In this document: piece after piece, positions 34,378 to 46,129 of the stretch
Position numbering within the stretch: position 1 is the first letter of the stretch
Layout of the letters: each line of letters opens with the position of its first letter
DNA from: Isoetes taiwanensis
Lineage: Eukaryota; Streptophyta; Lycopodiopsida; Isoetales; Isoetaceae
Assembly: GCA_021234155.1 (NCBI GenBank)
Contig: JAJEKV010000025.1
Span: forward strand, 17,165,094-17,229,093
Reading direction: 5' to 3'
Length of the DNA stretch: 64,000 bases
Notes under the pieces: generated by a model
The model's input: only the letters and a program-made list of their open reading frames with translations
Databases searched by the model: none
Told to the model about the DNA's origin: nothing
Translations under genes and position numbers: made by a program

Positions 34378-35066
34378 TGTTATTTTTCCAGAAACAACAA
34401 ATAAGTAAATCCTTAAGCAAAGATGTCAATAGGCTATAACACTATTGCAACAATCTTATTCATTAATTCACAATCATAACTCAAGAACTTTAGTTGGTTT
34501 CAAGTATAAATAAGATCTTCACAAGTGCAATGGAAGCCACATTATGGTCACTAATTCCATGCAACAAGATCTCATGAACTTCCCCTCAATTAGATAATCT
34601 TAAAACCACTAGAAATCAATAGTTCATATATGTTGCAATTCTCATCAGAAAGGCATTTATTGACGTAAACACTGTAGCAAGTTTGACTGCCTTTGATCTT
34701 CCTTCTTTGAGACGGATTTGAGCCTATCCTTATCCGAATACATTCCTAATGATCTTCTTCTGCTTATATCAGTGCAATCCGGCGGTTTCGACTTTCTTTT
34801 CCCAAAGAAAAACTTCACAACGACATATCCCACAGACGTTTTTCCTTTGAGTTCGATATTCGATGGCACTACTAGAATATTCAATGCAATATAACCATTG
34901 CATAATGAAACCATTAAAACTTCGTCATTTTCAACCATTAACAATTTATACTTCAATAGTTCTCAAGTTGTAGTTGCCCTAATATGATCCTGTAGCCTGT
35001 ATTCACCTGTTCATTCTCATTGACATGTCTGACCACCAACAATATGACATGATTAGTTTCTCAACA
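34378..35066 (-). repeat. 5' LTR of the copia element
   Basis: 689 bp, TGTTGAGAAAC...AAAAATAACA on the minus strand. It differs from the 3' LTR at roughly 20 sites, several clustered (around 34640-34655 and 34810-34835). Confidence 0.93.
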
Positions 35067-35350
35067 GTTATTATGCTAGATATTTGATATCTTACAAAAA
35101 GTCATTGTTATATAAGGTCGGTCCAACCAAATGAGAACATCAACGGAAATTGAAAAGTGAAAAACTGAAAATCTCGGTTATTGAGCTAGAAAATTAGCAT
35201 CATTCGATTCGTTTCGTAGGCAACTGAAGATCCGACGCCGATTGATAATGCTGCCTAGGTTATCGAACATAAGAACAAGTCTAAAAGCAGTGAATATTTT
35301 CGGTCACTAACTTATTGAATATATGAACAGTGATTGAGTCAGCCAACACA

Positions 35351-35797
35351 TAACCAACACATAACTACCATTGACATTAATAAATATAACCATTGGATCC
35401 AACACATTTAAATTAAAATCCCCCTTAAACCCCCTTTGGTTTGGGTGCATATTCACACGGGGGGTGACTCCGGGCATCGAGAGCTGTCGGATTGGCATAT
35501 TCGCCCCTTATTCCATAATCTACACCGTACATAAAATTCCTCGTTTGTGGGGTATGCAAGTACAAGATTTGCTATACTGTATAATAAGATTCGCAAAATA
35601 CTATAAGATTTCAACCGGAATACTATATGGTGTTGATTTCGTACGTCCAAAATACAATTATGAGGGCTCTCGCTGCCCTACGTCACCCCCCGTGTGAATA
35701 TGCACCCAAACCAAAGGGGGTTTAAGGGGGATTTTAATTTAAATGTGTTGGATCCAATGGTTATATTTATTAATGTCAATGGTAGTTATGTGTTGGT
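35351..35797. repeat. 447-bp inverted repeat element (relative of 26478-27232)
   Basis: Arms of about 110 bases (35351-35462 and 35687-35797) are inverted copies, ending TAACCAACACATAAC. The middle shares CGGGCATCGAGAGCTG, CCTCGTTTGTGGG and GCAAAATACTATAAG with the 26 kb copy. It lacks that copy's left outer arm. On the right, TTTGGCCCTTCGGGCC (35817-35832) matches the right outer arm of the 26 kb copy. Confidence 0.85.
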
Positions 35798-38770
35798 TAT
35801 TATACTAAAAAAATTTTTTGGCCCTTCGGGCCATAAAAAAAAAGCAGACGTGAGAATATAAAACACATTTAAAACATGTAGCAATATGTGTTATGTGTTT
35901 ATGTTAATAATGTTAATTTATTATAATAGTGGAGTCTCCAAACTAAACATATTTGTAAATTATGCACTTGAACAATTATATTAAATTTGAGAATACACCA
36001 TTTCATTGTGTGTAATAATAAACCAACTGCCTGTACAATAACCTCTCCAACTTGTTTGCTCATGAGAAACTTTTGTAGCTTGTTTCAAAGCAATAAATGT
36101 GTCAATGTTTTATCGATTGTCAACACAACAAGCTTTCACATTCTAATAGAGTTAAAAATTAAAAGCCACGCAAATATTGGTTGAATTCCTGCCAAACAAT
36201 GTGTGAACAATGAAATAAAAGAAATGAATAACAATATTAAGAGATCTCAAAAATGGTGAAACACACAAATCTTACCTTCAGCATGACAATAGCATCGATC
36301 TAGGTCTCCACCATAGGTCCACCATAGGTGCCCGAATGTTCTACAATTTCATACCACCATCCGTAATGCGATTGGCAAATGAAGAATCAGAACTTAAGGT
36401 TTTACCAAAGCACTTGCAAAGTAATTGTGTGCAATAGCTTGCCATATATGAAAAACAGCTTGCTTTGCATAGCGTACTTTGACCACCTAAATTTCCTCAA
36501 ATATGTTTCAGGTGTTGCACAACCCGCAAAAGCTTCCGCTTCCTAACTTTGTTTGTTGCCGACGCCATTTGCGTAAGACGATTTGCCACTTGAAGAGCTT
36601 GAATCCACGGCGTTGTGCATTTGATTAGGAGAATCATGGTGTGCATTTGATCGAGAAGCATAGGCGTCGTGCTCTGAAGACCGATGATGATAGCGTAAGA
36701 TAAGTCAAGTCCCGATTACTTAAACAAACAAACTTTTTCTCAAGGCCCCCAAGAATTGAAGATAAGCTCCCAAGAATTGAAGACAAATGTTTGCAATAAC
36801 AAAGGTGGATTAGGCACCATTGCGCCAAGTCCAATGAAGCCTACTTTAGAATGGGCCATGTTGATTCACCTATGCGAGGTCAAAGAATGTCATTCACACA
36901 ATAAATTCACACTGGGCACTTTGGATTCACACAATAAGATGTAATTGTTCCTTAGTCGCCAAACCAGGTATTCCATTGACATGTAACCTCGAAGATAGTT
37001 AACAATCCGGATGGGTCATTACGACGGGCAGCCATGACCGCGATGCATTTGCAAAGGACGGGAGGGAACTAAGGGAGCAACAACAAGAGAACAATGCCGG
37101 ATTCGATACCTAAAGATTTGAATGTGCCATTTGGAGGATCCCATGGATTTAAGGGGTGTTGGCCTTTCGACCTATAACATGCCCGATTGGAAGAGGGATG
37201 CTTTAAGGAAGGTATCTACCTTTGGATTGGTAATATATGCTTCCGGTATTTTTAATGTTGCTTAAGCTTCCTAAGCTACCTTCGAATGGAGTCAAGAGGC
37301 TGTTCCGAGTAATTGAAGCGTGACCACATTAGATTATTATACAACACCAAGCACCGGGGCCAGCTCAAGCGCTTTGTGATTTGTGTGGAATGCGATTTTA
37401 GACTCGGGATCTGGCGGGGAGCTTAAATCAGGTTATAGAACGTTGGTTTCCATTTGAGAATCCTCGTATATTCAGAGGAAAGAAGCCTAGTGCATATCGT
37501 GGATTGAAAAGCAATTCTTCCTTAGCGATTAACCGGCGGAAAAATGCACCAATTTCGGGATAAAAAAAAGCTCAAGAAACATTCCAAGAGGGAAATCGAA
37601 GGCCATGCATTAATTACCTTTTGGCTTTGTTGGAACTCCAAGCGGCTCCATTCTCAGACCCTCTCAAAACACGCCAACAAACGGCGATTTGGTCTTGTAA
37701 TACAAGGATCTAAGGACCATCGTTTGAATGGGTTAACCAAAGTCGCACTTTTTCTCTTCCATCTTCCAAAACAGTCAAATCCTCAAGATTGCTTGTGTAA
37801 ACCCGCTTACAAGAAGCTGAAAATCGGGGCTTGGTTGTATTACGTTCATAAGAAGCGATAACCCTAAAAACATTATTGCAAGAAGGCTGCATGCCCCCCC
37901 AAAGGAAAAATAGGGTGTTCGGGCACCCTGTCTTTGGTCTTGATTCTTCCGGAGACACCGTCGGATCTTTGAAGAATCCAATAATTTCCCAACACATAAC
38001 CCTAAAATGGGTTGTCTCGAGGCTTGCATGTCGAGCAAAATATGATACTACAAGAAAATATATAATATATTAAGAAATATATGACATATGGGTCTAAACC
38101 ATTGGAATTAGGCATCAAAATTACTTTAAGCGTATGCGCACTCTAGATATACTAATCAGTATGCCTCATCAAATACATCCATGAAATCATATAAAAACCT
38201 TAGGAAAAAACGTACAAAAATACAAAAGAAACCCCCTGTTATAATGCTACATATTCGCTTTGACATAGTGATTTTTATCCGGACAATTGAACTTGTTTCT
38301 TGCTACCCCTTAGATTTTGCTTGCACAACTGGATACCATGGTATAATCAAAGGTCACCATATATGCTCCATAATAAAAATAAATTTCAATGATCCAAAGT
38401 ATTATGGCATGCTTGCTACCATATTTTGTCAAATGGAGTACCCTAAGTACCATGGCTCAAATGTTCCTAAAGAGATAAATGCTTGAAGGGGTTAAACCTT
38501 GGAGTAACTTCAAAGTTTAGATCAACAATAAATCCCTTAAAAACCATTAACAAGTTTAGAATCATATTACCCTAGGAAATTAGATGTAAAACCATGTACT
38601 AACCATGTCTTCCTTAACAAAAAACCACTAGAATTCTTTCTCAATAGGAAAGTGAAAAAGTCAACCACCAAACCATGTTAAAAGCCACTACCAATTTGGC
38701 AACTCATGTTAGCTTAAAAAATTACGATGAAAAACCTCAAATAAAAAGACATCGTTAAACTATGTCTAGA
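35798..38770. other. Intergenic sequence, no gene recognised
   Basis: Only short frames. 38080-38250 is paralogous to 29200-29367 plus 35067-35090 and represents the uninterrupted form of the copia target. 38480-38770 is rich in AAACCACTA-type wording that resumes at 41125 beyond the L1 insertion. Confidence 0.5.
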
Positions 38771-39218
38771 AACATTATAGTTTTTTTTTTTTTTTTTTGA
38801 AGAACTGTGTCATCAATATATTAAAAGAATGGTAATGTTACAAAGCAAGTGAGGAGGAAGGAGAATTGCCCCAAAGAGACAGCAATACCTCGACACTCCA
38901 CAACAAACTCACAGAAAAACTGCAACTCTACTGCTGTACAAACCGACCATCACCATCTACAACACCCAAGAAGTCCCGCCAAATGGCAAACTTCCGCTCT
39001 ACTAATCCCGGGAACACCAGAAAGCTTTGAAATAGCTTGTACCGAAGTCGAGGAATCGAGAGGGCTGCAGGTTTCTTTGATCCCCCGAAAAGATCCACAA
39101 ATCTGCCGCTTCAAATCAACCACACCAACCAAGCCACGACAGATGCAGGCTTTTGCCGCATAAAAGCCGCCAAGCACCAGGATACACATGAAGCGACAAG
39201 CTGGCGGCTTAGTCAATC

Positions 39219-40405
39219 TCACATTGAAATGCAGCCCCCCGACCCAATCCCGACACGCAAGTGAGGGCATAAAACCAGACAATGCTCCATAGTCTCATGA
39301 TCAAGACCACAACAAGGGCAGAGAGGGCTCACACCCGGCCTAAACTGACTCACAAGGGCATTCACCCTGATACAGTGGTGCACCACCTGCCACAGAAGCA
39401 CCCTAACCTTCGGTGGGGGAAGTGATGTCCACGTCCAAACCGAGCACCATCGAGAACTCGGAAGCTGCAGAGACCACTTGCCTGAAGGGGGCAAAGTGTC
39501 ATAAATAGCCAGCACCCGGTACCAAGACCGCACAAAACAAGAAGACACAACATCCAGATGAACCTTCCAAACCTGCACCACCACATCATCCTGAGGGACT
39601 ATAGGTATGTGTAGTATAGGTATGTGTAGCGGAATACTCCCCGCCACTTGTTCCCAGATATCCCGGTCACTGCCCCTCAGGCGAAAGTGAGCTCGAAAGA
39701 ACTCCCACGAAGCTAGCTGACCACCCCAATACCAATTCTCCAAGGTGAGCCACGACTCGCCTCCAACGGGCTCCCGTCCAGAGCATGCAGTGGCAGCCAA
39801 GGGCAAGTCTTGCTTGGGGTAGAGGAACCCACAAGAAAGGAGATGAGTGGTGATAAACCGAGACATAATCTAGCTGGAAGAGCACACGCACATGATCCCA
39901 AGCCCGCGACACCCGTGGAGAAAGGGGATGCATGTGGGAAAGGTCGAGACCATACAATAGTGCCCGTGGCAACTCCACATGCCTGACGGGCCCCAAACAC
40001 CACACAATGACGAAGAGACAACAACAACAGCACACACCGGGAGAAGATGCTCCATCCTGCGGGAGAATGCTCCAAACAAACTTGAGACCAACACCTTCTA
40101 TGCAGCACCAAATCCGTAATGGCCAAGCCCCCATCCTCACGGGCGGAGACACTTCCACCAAGCCACTTTAACAACCGCCCTTCATCATCCCGCCCCACAC
40201 AAAATTCGAACAATCTTATCCAAATCATGTATCTTACCCTCGAGGAGCTAACATTGCAGATCTTTGTATACACATGAGTACTACAAAGTACTGGCTTGGC
40301 AATAGTGATCCTACCCGCCATGGACAACTTGCTACCCTTCCACCAATTAAGGTGTTTTACGCAACCCCTGCAAAATCTCATCTCACACCCTCCCCATAGA
40401 AACAT
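39219..40405 (-). pseudogene. L1 ORF2 C-terminal region with zf-RVT
   Basis: KLSMAGRITIAKPVLCSTHVYT (about 40270-40340) is the post-RT 'LSxAGR' region of plant L1 proteins. Later, LPPPKVRVLLWQVVHHCIRVN and LCPCCGLDHETMEHCLVLCP (about 39270-39330) form the zf-RVT domain (C-P-C-C, HETMEHC, LCP). Two overlapping registers (40405-39713 and 39866-39219) show one frameshift between them. Confidence 0.88.
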
Positions 40406-40559
40406 CCCTCAAAGGGGATACCCAACACTTAGTACCGCATTGCACGAAGCATCTTCCAAGGGAATAGAGCCAAACAAGGGAGAGGCGGGCGTTAGGCTGG
40501 GCCCATAATCTGAAGCATTTACCCCAATTCGGAAGAATGCCCGGAGTCAAGGAGAAAGT

Positions 40560-41114
40560 ATTCAACAAACCCTTCACATTCCATAAATTCCTCTTACGCC
40601 ACCAAGAAGAGGAAAGTGTCATCGGCGAACTGGTTAATAATGCTGGCTACCATCCGCATCCAAAGCCCATCCACCACCCCCTCCTCCGCTGCCAGCCCAA
40701 AACAAGCGAGGCAGTGCCTGCCACCTGTCGTAAACAAAAAGCGGCCAAAGGGGCACCCCTAACGCACCCCTCGCCCCTGGAGAAAAAAGCGAGAGGGTTC
40801 ACCACAGCACACCACCGTAGCTATGCGGCTTCATGGTGTCTCTCGTAAAGCGTGGACCACAGCCCAATGCTAACATCATGGCAGACAAGAACTCCCAACG
40901 GACACTATCGTAAGCTTTGGCAAAGTCAAGCTTAAGATAGGCAATGCCTTGACCTGTTCTCCTGGCCCAATAAAGGCCCTCATAAGCTGCGGCAACATTA
41001 GTCAAAATGTTCCTCCCAGGAACAAACCCGGACTGAACCTTACTAATGGAAGAAGTCAACACCGCTTCAACTTCTCTTGCCGGGGCTTTTGCAATAATCT
41101 TGTACCACAGGAGG
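40560..41114 (-). pseudogene. L1 reverse transcriptase core, truncated
   Basis: Readable pieces: SKVQSGFVPGRNILTNVAAAYEGL (about 41030-40980), IAYLKLDFAKAYDSVRWEFL (about 40950-40890), and the catalytic INQFADDT (about 40610-40640; FADD in place of YADD). Frames shift between these blocks. The N-terminal endonuclease and fingers were never copied. Confidence 0.85.
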
Positions 41115-41124
41115 AACATTATAG

Positions 41125-41677
41125 TATTTCAGGTCAAGAACCACTAACATTTTGGCAAGCCGTGCTTGTTTAAAGAATCCAAATGAAAAATCACAAATAA
41201 AAGGACTTTGTTAAACCATATATACGAACATTGAAGTATTGCCAGTTATAACCACTCCCAAAACCATCTACATGTATAAAAAAACTATTAAGCATATCTT
41301 TCTTACTCTCAATGTTGCAAATTGCATAATTAACCACCATGACATGTCAAACTGGTAGCAAAGACCTAGATAAAAACCTTCATCAGTCTCAATTAACCAC
41401 ATAAGAGTATAAACTAGCATGCAAAACCATAGTTCCATTCTAAAAACCACTGTAATAGGTGGATTTTATAAAGGAAAATTATTTTTGCATGGAAAATCAC
41501 TATCATAGTGGTTTTGTAGTGCTTATCTATGATAGTTAAATCTTTGGGTGCCTTGTGTATATCATTCAGAGCCTCGACCTCATAGTCGTCAGAATGACTT
41601 CAACCAAGTCACAGGTTTTCCACCTCCAGAGGCAGTGCCCATTTTTCTCTCCTCTGAGTGTTCTTTGGTGGGGGAAG
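41125..41677. other. AT-rich spacer, nothing recognised
   Basis: Continues the AAACCACT-rich sequence seen before 38771. A short palindrome lies at about 41496-41518 (AAAATCACTATCATAGTGG). Confidence 0.5.
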
Positions 41678-42290
41678 TGTTAGTCCTGTGCCAATAGGCA
41701 CTGGACTATTCTTGAGCACAACACAGGCCAGCACACAAGAGCCCAAAGGCAACGATCAAGGAGGAACGTCCGGGTAGCAAAACCCACGCCTATGCAGAAA
41801 CCCACGCCCTCGTCAAAGAAGAGGACAAGGGGTGACAAGTGACCACCTCCGGGGAGTGTGGTCTTAGCGGAGCAGGATCCGCGGCACTAATGACGGTACT
41901 AAAAAGATTCTTTCAAATCAAGCATATGATCCAGGAGTTGGTAATCGATATCACAAAGGCTCGCCATATACCTATTTTGGGCCTAAAAATGTTATACTAT
42001 ATATATCGGTAGTGTTAGACCTTAAGTTTTGGATGAAACTTAGTATCATCTTGTTTTCACTTTTTTTTTTTTGTCTCAGCGTCTAACGAGACCTCATGTT
42101 TTTATTATGATATTCGAAGGATTCTTGTCTTGCCATACTGTCTTCTTGTTCCTTGTTTTGTTCTTTCTGTTTTTATCTCTTTTGCAAAATCCCACGTGAC
42201 ACACTATACTAAGGACTTGTCTGTTTGATCTAAGGGGCCTCACAGAGAAGTGCATTTTGCATGAACAATCCCGAACCCAGACCCTAAACA
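41678..42290 (+). repeat. Lone LTR related to the gypsy family
   Basis: 613 bp with TGTTAGTCCTGTG at the start and GAACCCAGACCCTAAACA at the end. Internal wording shared with the LTR at 47293-47866 includes AAATCCCACGTGACACA, CTGTTTGATC, CCTCACAGAG, and a TATATATA box at about 41998. No primer site or coding sequence follows. Flanking bases (GGAAG and AGATT) do not match, so it is either a recombined solo LTR that lost its duplication or a piece of a larger rearranged element. Confidence 0.8.
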
Positions 42291-43560
42291 AGATTCTTCA
42301 AAGATAAGTGTTCGAGATGCCCACAAATTGGCTCGTGAAGGCGCCCCTTCTTTGCCTAAGAGTTTAATATCATCGATGGCAGGTTGGATCGAGGGAGGCG
42401 GGAGAGGCGGCTTACGTGCATCTCAATCCACCGGCATTGCCTCATGCTCTGTTTTCTTCCGGTGGCATCGTCTAACTACCTCAACCCCAGAGGCAGCAAC
42501 TTCAGCTCTCTCCTCTTCTCAGCTTGTTGTTCCAGCTTCTGACCCTATGTCTCATGATACTAGAGGAAGTGTTGGACATGTGACTCTGGAAAGTTGGTAC
42601 TTCCAAAGGCACCTCCAACACATTTTGGAAGTTCTTCCTAACAAATGAGATTAGTAGCTTACGCTTTCCGGAAGTATGTGACCACAGTTGCACCCCAACA
42701 CATGTTAGGAGTCTCTCATATGAAGGAGGCTCTTGTGGACAAACAAAACATCTAATGAGGTACCTCAAAGGCGGGGAGGAGTTTCCCCTCTTCCCTCGAG
42801 CAAGCCTAGGATACCTTCTTCTTCAACCATCTTGCATATCTCAACCTCTACATCTTGGAGGTCTTACGAGTGGCAAGGGTTATAAGTGTTCATTTTTTTG
42901 TGTGGCTATGCAAAGGTGTATCATCTCTAGCCACCTCACTTCGTGTATCAGAGGCCGTTGCTACCACGGTGGACAATAATAAGAAAGAAGTTTCATCCTA
43001 TCTTCAGCAGTTGCAGGCCAAGCAAGACTCCATGGGTATCCTGTTACCACCAGCTGAAATTTTTTATGAGTTTCAGGAGTGCAGGTCAACTTTTGAGCAT
43101 GGTGTAAATCAGTCTTGAGGCTCACCGTCGTCATGTAAAGCAATTAGTTGTATGCTCTGTTGTGTGTTACTTCACTCGCCCCTTCTTGGATCTGAAGTGC
43201 ATGGGATCTTGGTTATCAGGGCATCTATACATATTAGGGCTTCTTGCATATCAATCTATCAACCTCGTGGCCAAAGATCAACGTTATCGTTATAGACGAA
43301 CACATTGTAATAGTCATCGTTGAAAGACATGCGCGGCGTCATTGAGCGGCGTCGGCGACCAGGAGGAGCGTTTTTGGAAGCGATTTTTGGCGCCAAATCA
43401 TCCTTAGGATCTTTTCAAGCTTCAATCAAGCATCAAAAGGTATGTGAATGGATCAATCAACTCTATTTTTGAATCTAGACTTGTTTTTTGATAGATTTAG
43501 GGCTTCTTATTTTTTCTTGTTTGTTCTTCAAATTTATTGCAATCGATCCTATTCTATCCC
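42291..43560. other. Unassigned sequence, short open frames
   Basis: A + frame at 42328-42648 (106 codons) and smaller ones lack recognisable motifs. The segment may belong to the decayed retroposon whose 3' end is at 47215, but I cannot show continuity. Confidence 0.35.
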
Positions 43561-43775
43561 TTTTCAACCCTCCTCTTCTTTCTATCCTTGCTTTTTTCCA
43601 ATCCCTCCTCCTCTTCTTCGTTTTTTTTTTCTAATCCTCCTCCTATTTTTTTCTTCTTCCATTCTTCCACCATTCTTCTTCCAATATTCCATTCTTTCAT
43701 TTTTTTTCATTCTAATCTCCCGTTCTTCTGCCAATCTTCCATTCCTTTTCTTCTTCTTCCTTAAAGCTAAGAAAG
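43560..43775 (+). repeat. Pyrimidine-rich low-complexity tract
   Basis: About 210 bases of T/C, with TTCTTC and CCTCCTC runs. The open frames through it encode Phe/Ser/Leu-rich strings and are not genes. Confidence 0.8.
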
Positions 43776-43789
43776 CCAGGTACATTCTT

Positions 43790-46115
43790 GTAGCATCAAA
43801 GGGAAATGTTTTATCTCACGGAGCGTCACCCCAAGACCTTACGGCGAAGGGTTCTTAAAAGCGATGTACAGCCCACGGGGAACATCACTCCCGGCGGTGG
43901 AGGCAATACTTGCAACAGCTATCTCGATCCTCGGGGTGCACATGCGGCATTACCCCCCAAGAAGGGCCCGGTGCTGGAAATCCGCAGTTCGGACGTGGAA
44001 CAAGGCTTACAACGTCTTGCCAATGAGAAAGCCCCAGACCTAGATGGCATGCAGGCAGAATTGCTTAAGTGGGCAGGGGCGTCTATAATACCAGTACTGA
44101 CCGCCTTGTTCAACAAGGCATTACAGGAAGGCTTCCCGCTGCGGTGGACCAATAGCGAGTTGTTCCCATCTATAAAGGCGGTGACCCGCCTTTGCCCAAC
44201 CAATTCTGAGAACAATCATGGTGGGTTCGGTGTTTGCAAAATTGCTTCTTGGGATTCTTGAGCAGCGGTTAACCGGGCTGAGGCAGGCGGCCGGCGATCT
44301 GACCCTCACCGAGGCGGGATTCGGACCAGACACTCAACCATTGACCACATCTTCACATTGCGAGCTCGGTTGAAGGCGGTAGGGAACCGCCGTCGGGATC
44401 TATATTGTTGCCGTGGATTTTGCAAGGCATTTGACAGCGTGCCTCGGGGAAAAACTATGGGCAAGATTGCGGCGGTAGGGGTTCTGTAGATTTGCGAGAA
44501 TGCGATTAATGCGAGCTATATGAAAGATGCTCGGTCGGTTGCGGCCGACAAGCCAACCATTTGATAGTAGTATTGGGGTTAAATCGGGGATGCCCTCTCC
44601 CCAATATTGTTTGGGCTTTACATTGATCAATTGGAAGAGCTGGCTTTGCGATAATGGGGGGCGGCGGGGCTCACCTTCTCTACGGATCATCAAGCGGTTA
44701 ATATATCTTTGATGATGTGGACCTCTAACACACCAGCCCGGACATGCAACGACATCTCGATGCCACGGACACATTTTGTCAAGCGGCCCGATATGGGCAT
44801 CAACTTGGCCAAGACTAAGGTGGTTTTCATATCATCTTCAATGCGGTAGAGGATCCCCTCCTTGATTCTGGGGCGAGAATGTGGAAGTAGCATCCACATA
44901 CAAATATTTGGGAGTGGAGTTTCCTTCTACTATGCCTTTGGGACACATCCATACGGCTACAAGTTACTGGTGGCTGGAAAGCACTATATGCAATGCAAAA
45001 CAATAGTCATAGAGCGGAGTTGTATGATTGGACCCATCGGTCCACACTGTTCAAGGTCTTAGTGGAGCCTGTCCTTTTATCACGGGGTTGAAGTATGGGG
45101 CCCGATGGTATCCCTCGCTACTTGGAATGACTTGGGCAGTGCGAGAAAGCCTTCTTGAATGAAAGCACTAAGGGTGAAGTCCACGCAGTCCCATATCAAA
45201 TTCTCTTGCGGGGAGGCGAGTTCTTGCCTCTTGAGGGCGGCTCTTGATAAACCACATTGTCTATTTTCGGAAGGTGGTCAACATGGACGATGCTCGTCTC
45301 CCTAAACTAGTTATATCATGGCAATGGGGCCCACAGGCCTCAAGGCCTCTTTGGAGGAAAAAGAGAGCTCAATGGATGGCTAGATGGAATGTGCGAGAAC
45401 ACAGTGCATACATGTGTAAACAGAGGTAGATCGCCATAGCTTGAGGCAATATCTTGACGCTTGCTTCATCAGCAAGCTTTGGGATGCTAGCGCCCTTGAA
45501 CAGGTCAAGACAAAGACACTACCGCCACCACATAAATCCCACATTGGAACGAGGCCCACAATGCTACCTGCGCACCCACTTGCCCATGAAAAGCCTTGAG
45601 ACTCATTGCCTCCCATTCGCATAGGGGCACATCATCTTCAATTGAGACAGGCGGATGGATTGGTGAGCTACGTCGGGGCCGGGCTCTCCAATCTTTGCCA
45701 AATGGGAGTCATTGAGGATGAATCTCATACCCTTCAAAGTTGCCCAACATATGATAAAATCCGGACGCGCTATACTGAGTTGGTCAGGCCTGGCCAGCCG
45801 CTACATGTGACATTGAGCACGGCATTCGTACGGGTGCTAGGATCATACCTTCAGGAGGTCATGGACATGCGAGATCAGCTATGTCCTCGGGCCGCAGCTT
45901 GACATGTACATACACATTTATTTCATGATGATGTATACTTATGCGGTTTGGCGGCATTCTTATTACTTTGCCGCGGTTTTCCCTCGAAAACCCTTGAGTG
46001 GGGGTTTTAACCCGGGACGGTAATAAGTTTGTCTTAGCTCCCTCTTCAGGTCCCATAGGCCGATTGGTCTCGATGGGGCGATAAAAACTATTCTTATTCT
46101 TATTCTTATTCTTCT
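43790..46115 (+). mobile_element. LINE family A, 5'-truncated copy
   Basis: Aligns with 13660-15953 of the longer copy: RT fingers, active-site region, thumb, zinc end, 3' UTR hairpins (45976-46009), the CCCATAGGCCGATTGGTCTC motif (about 46052) and a (TTATTC)n tail at about 46088-46115. It begins in the EN-RT linker, so it is 5'-truncated, and it carries many frameshifts. No target duplication was found, because both flanks are low-complexity pyrimidine sequence. Confidence 0.8.
43806..44720 (+). pseudogene. LINE family A reverse transcriptase, frameshifted
   Basis: LEIRSSDVEQGLQRLANEKAPDLDGMQAELLKWAG and LTALFNKALQEGFPLRWTNSE (43975-44165) form the N-terminal RT block. HSTIDHIFTLRARLK (about 44330), FCKAFDSVPRGK (about 44420) and YIFDDVDL (about 44700) follow. 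The active box reads FDD where the other copy has YADD. At least four register changes. Confidence 0.8.
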
Positions 46116-46129
46116 TCCTCATTTTCTTC

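Larger units (their letters stand above)
29368..35066 (-). mobile_element. Complete Ty1/copia retrotransposon, minus strand
   Basis: 5.7 kb, with LTRs at 34378-35066 (5') and 29368-30053 (3') flanked by a 5-bp target duplication GTTAT (29363-29367 and 35067-35071). Inside the 5' LTR is a tRNA-iMet primer site (TTGGTATCAGAGC), and before the 3' LTR a purine tract (GAAGGGGAAGAA). The gene order is gag, protease, integrase, RT, RNase H, which is copia order. LTRs are about 97% alike by eye, so insertion is moderately recent. Pol is interrupted by several frameshifts or stops, so it is not autonomous. The paralogous uninterrupted site at about 38225-38250 confirms the boundaries. Confidence 0.95.
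38781..41114 (-). mobile_element. 5'-truncated L1-type LINE, minus strand, poly(A) and target duplication
   Basis: A poly(A) tail of 18 (38781-38798 as T on the + strand) and a 10-bp target duplication AACATTATAG (38771-38780 and 41115-41124) bound the element. On the minus strand the order is RT, connection region, zf-RVT, 3' UTR. Only the last 2.3 kb of the ~6 kb element was copied, the usual result of incomplete target-primed reverse transcription. This family differs from LINE family A in sequence and in tail type. Confidence 0.93.

Noticed and set aside
37544-37861. 105-codon frame in the 36-38 kb gap
   Set aside because: Lys/His-rich, no motif, no promoter and no repeat support.
43448-43858. 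136-codon frame rich in Phe, Ser and Leu
   Set aside because: Produced by the pyrimidine tract at 43560-43775 and running into LINE sequence.
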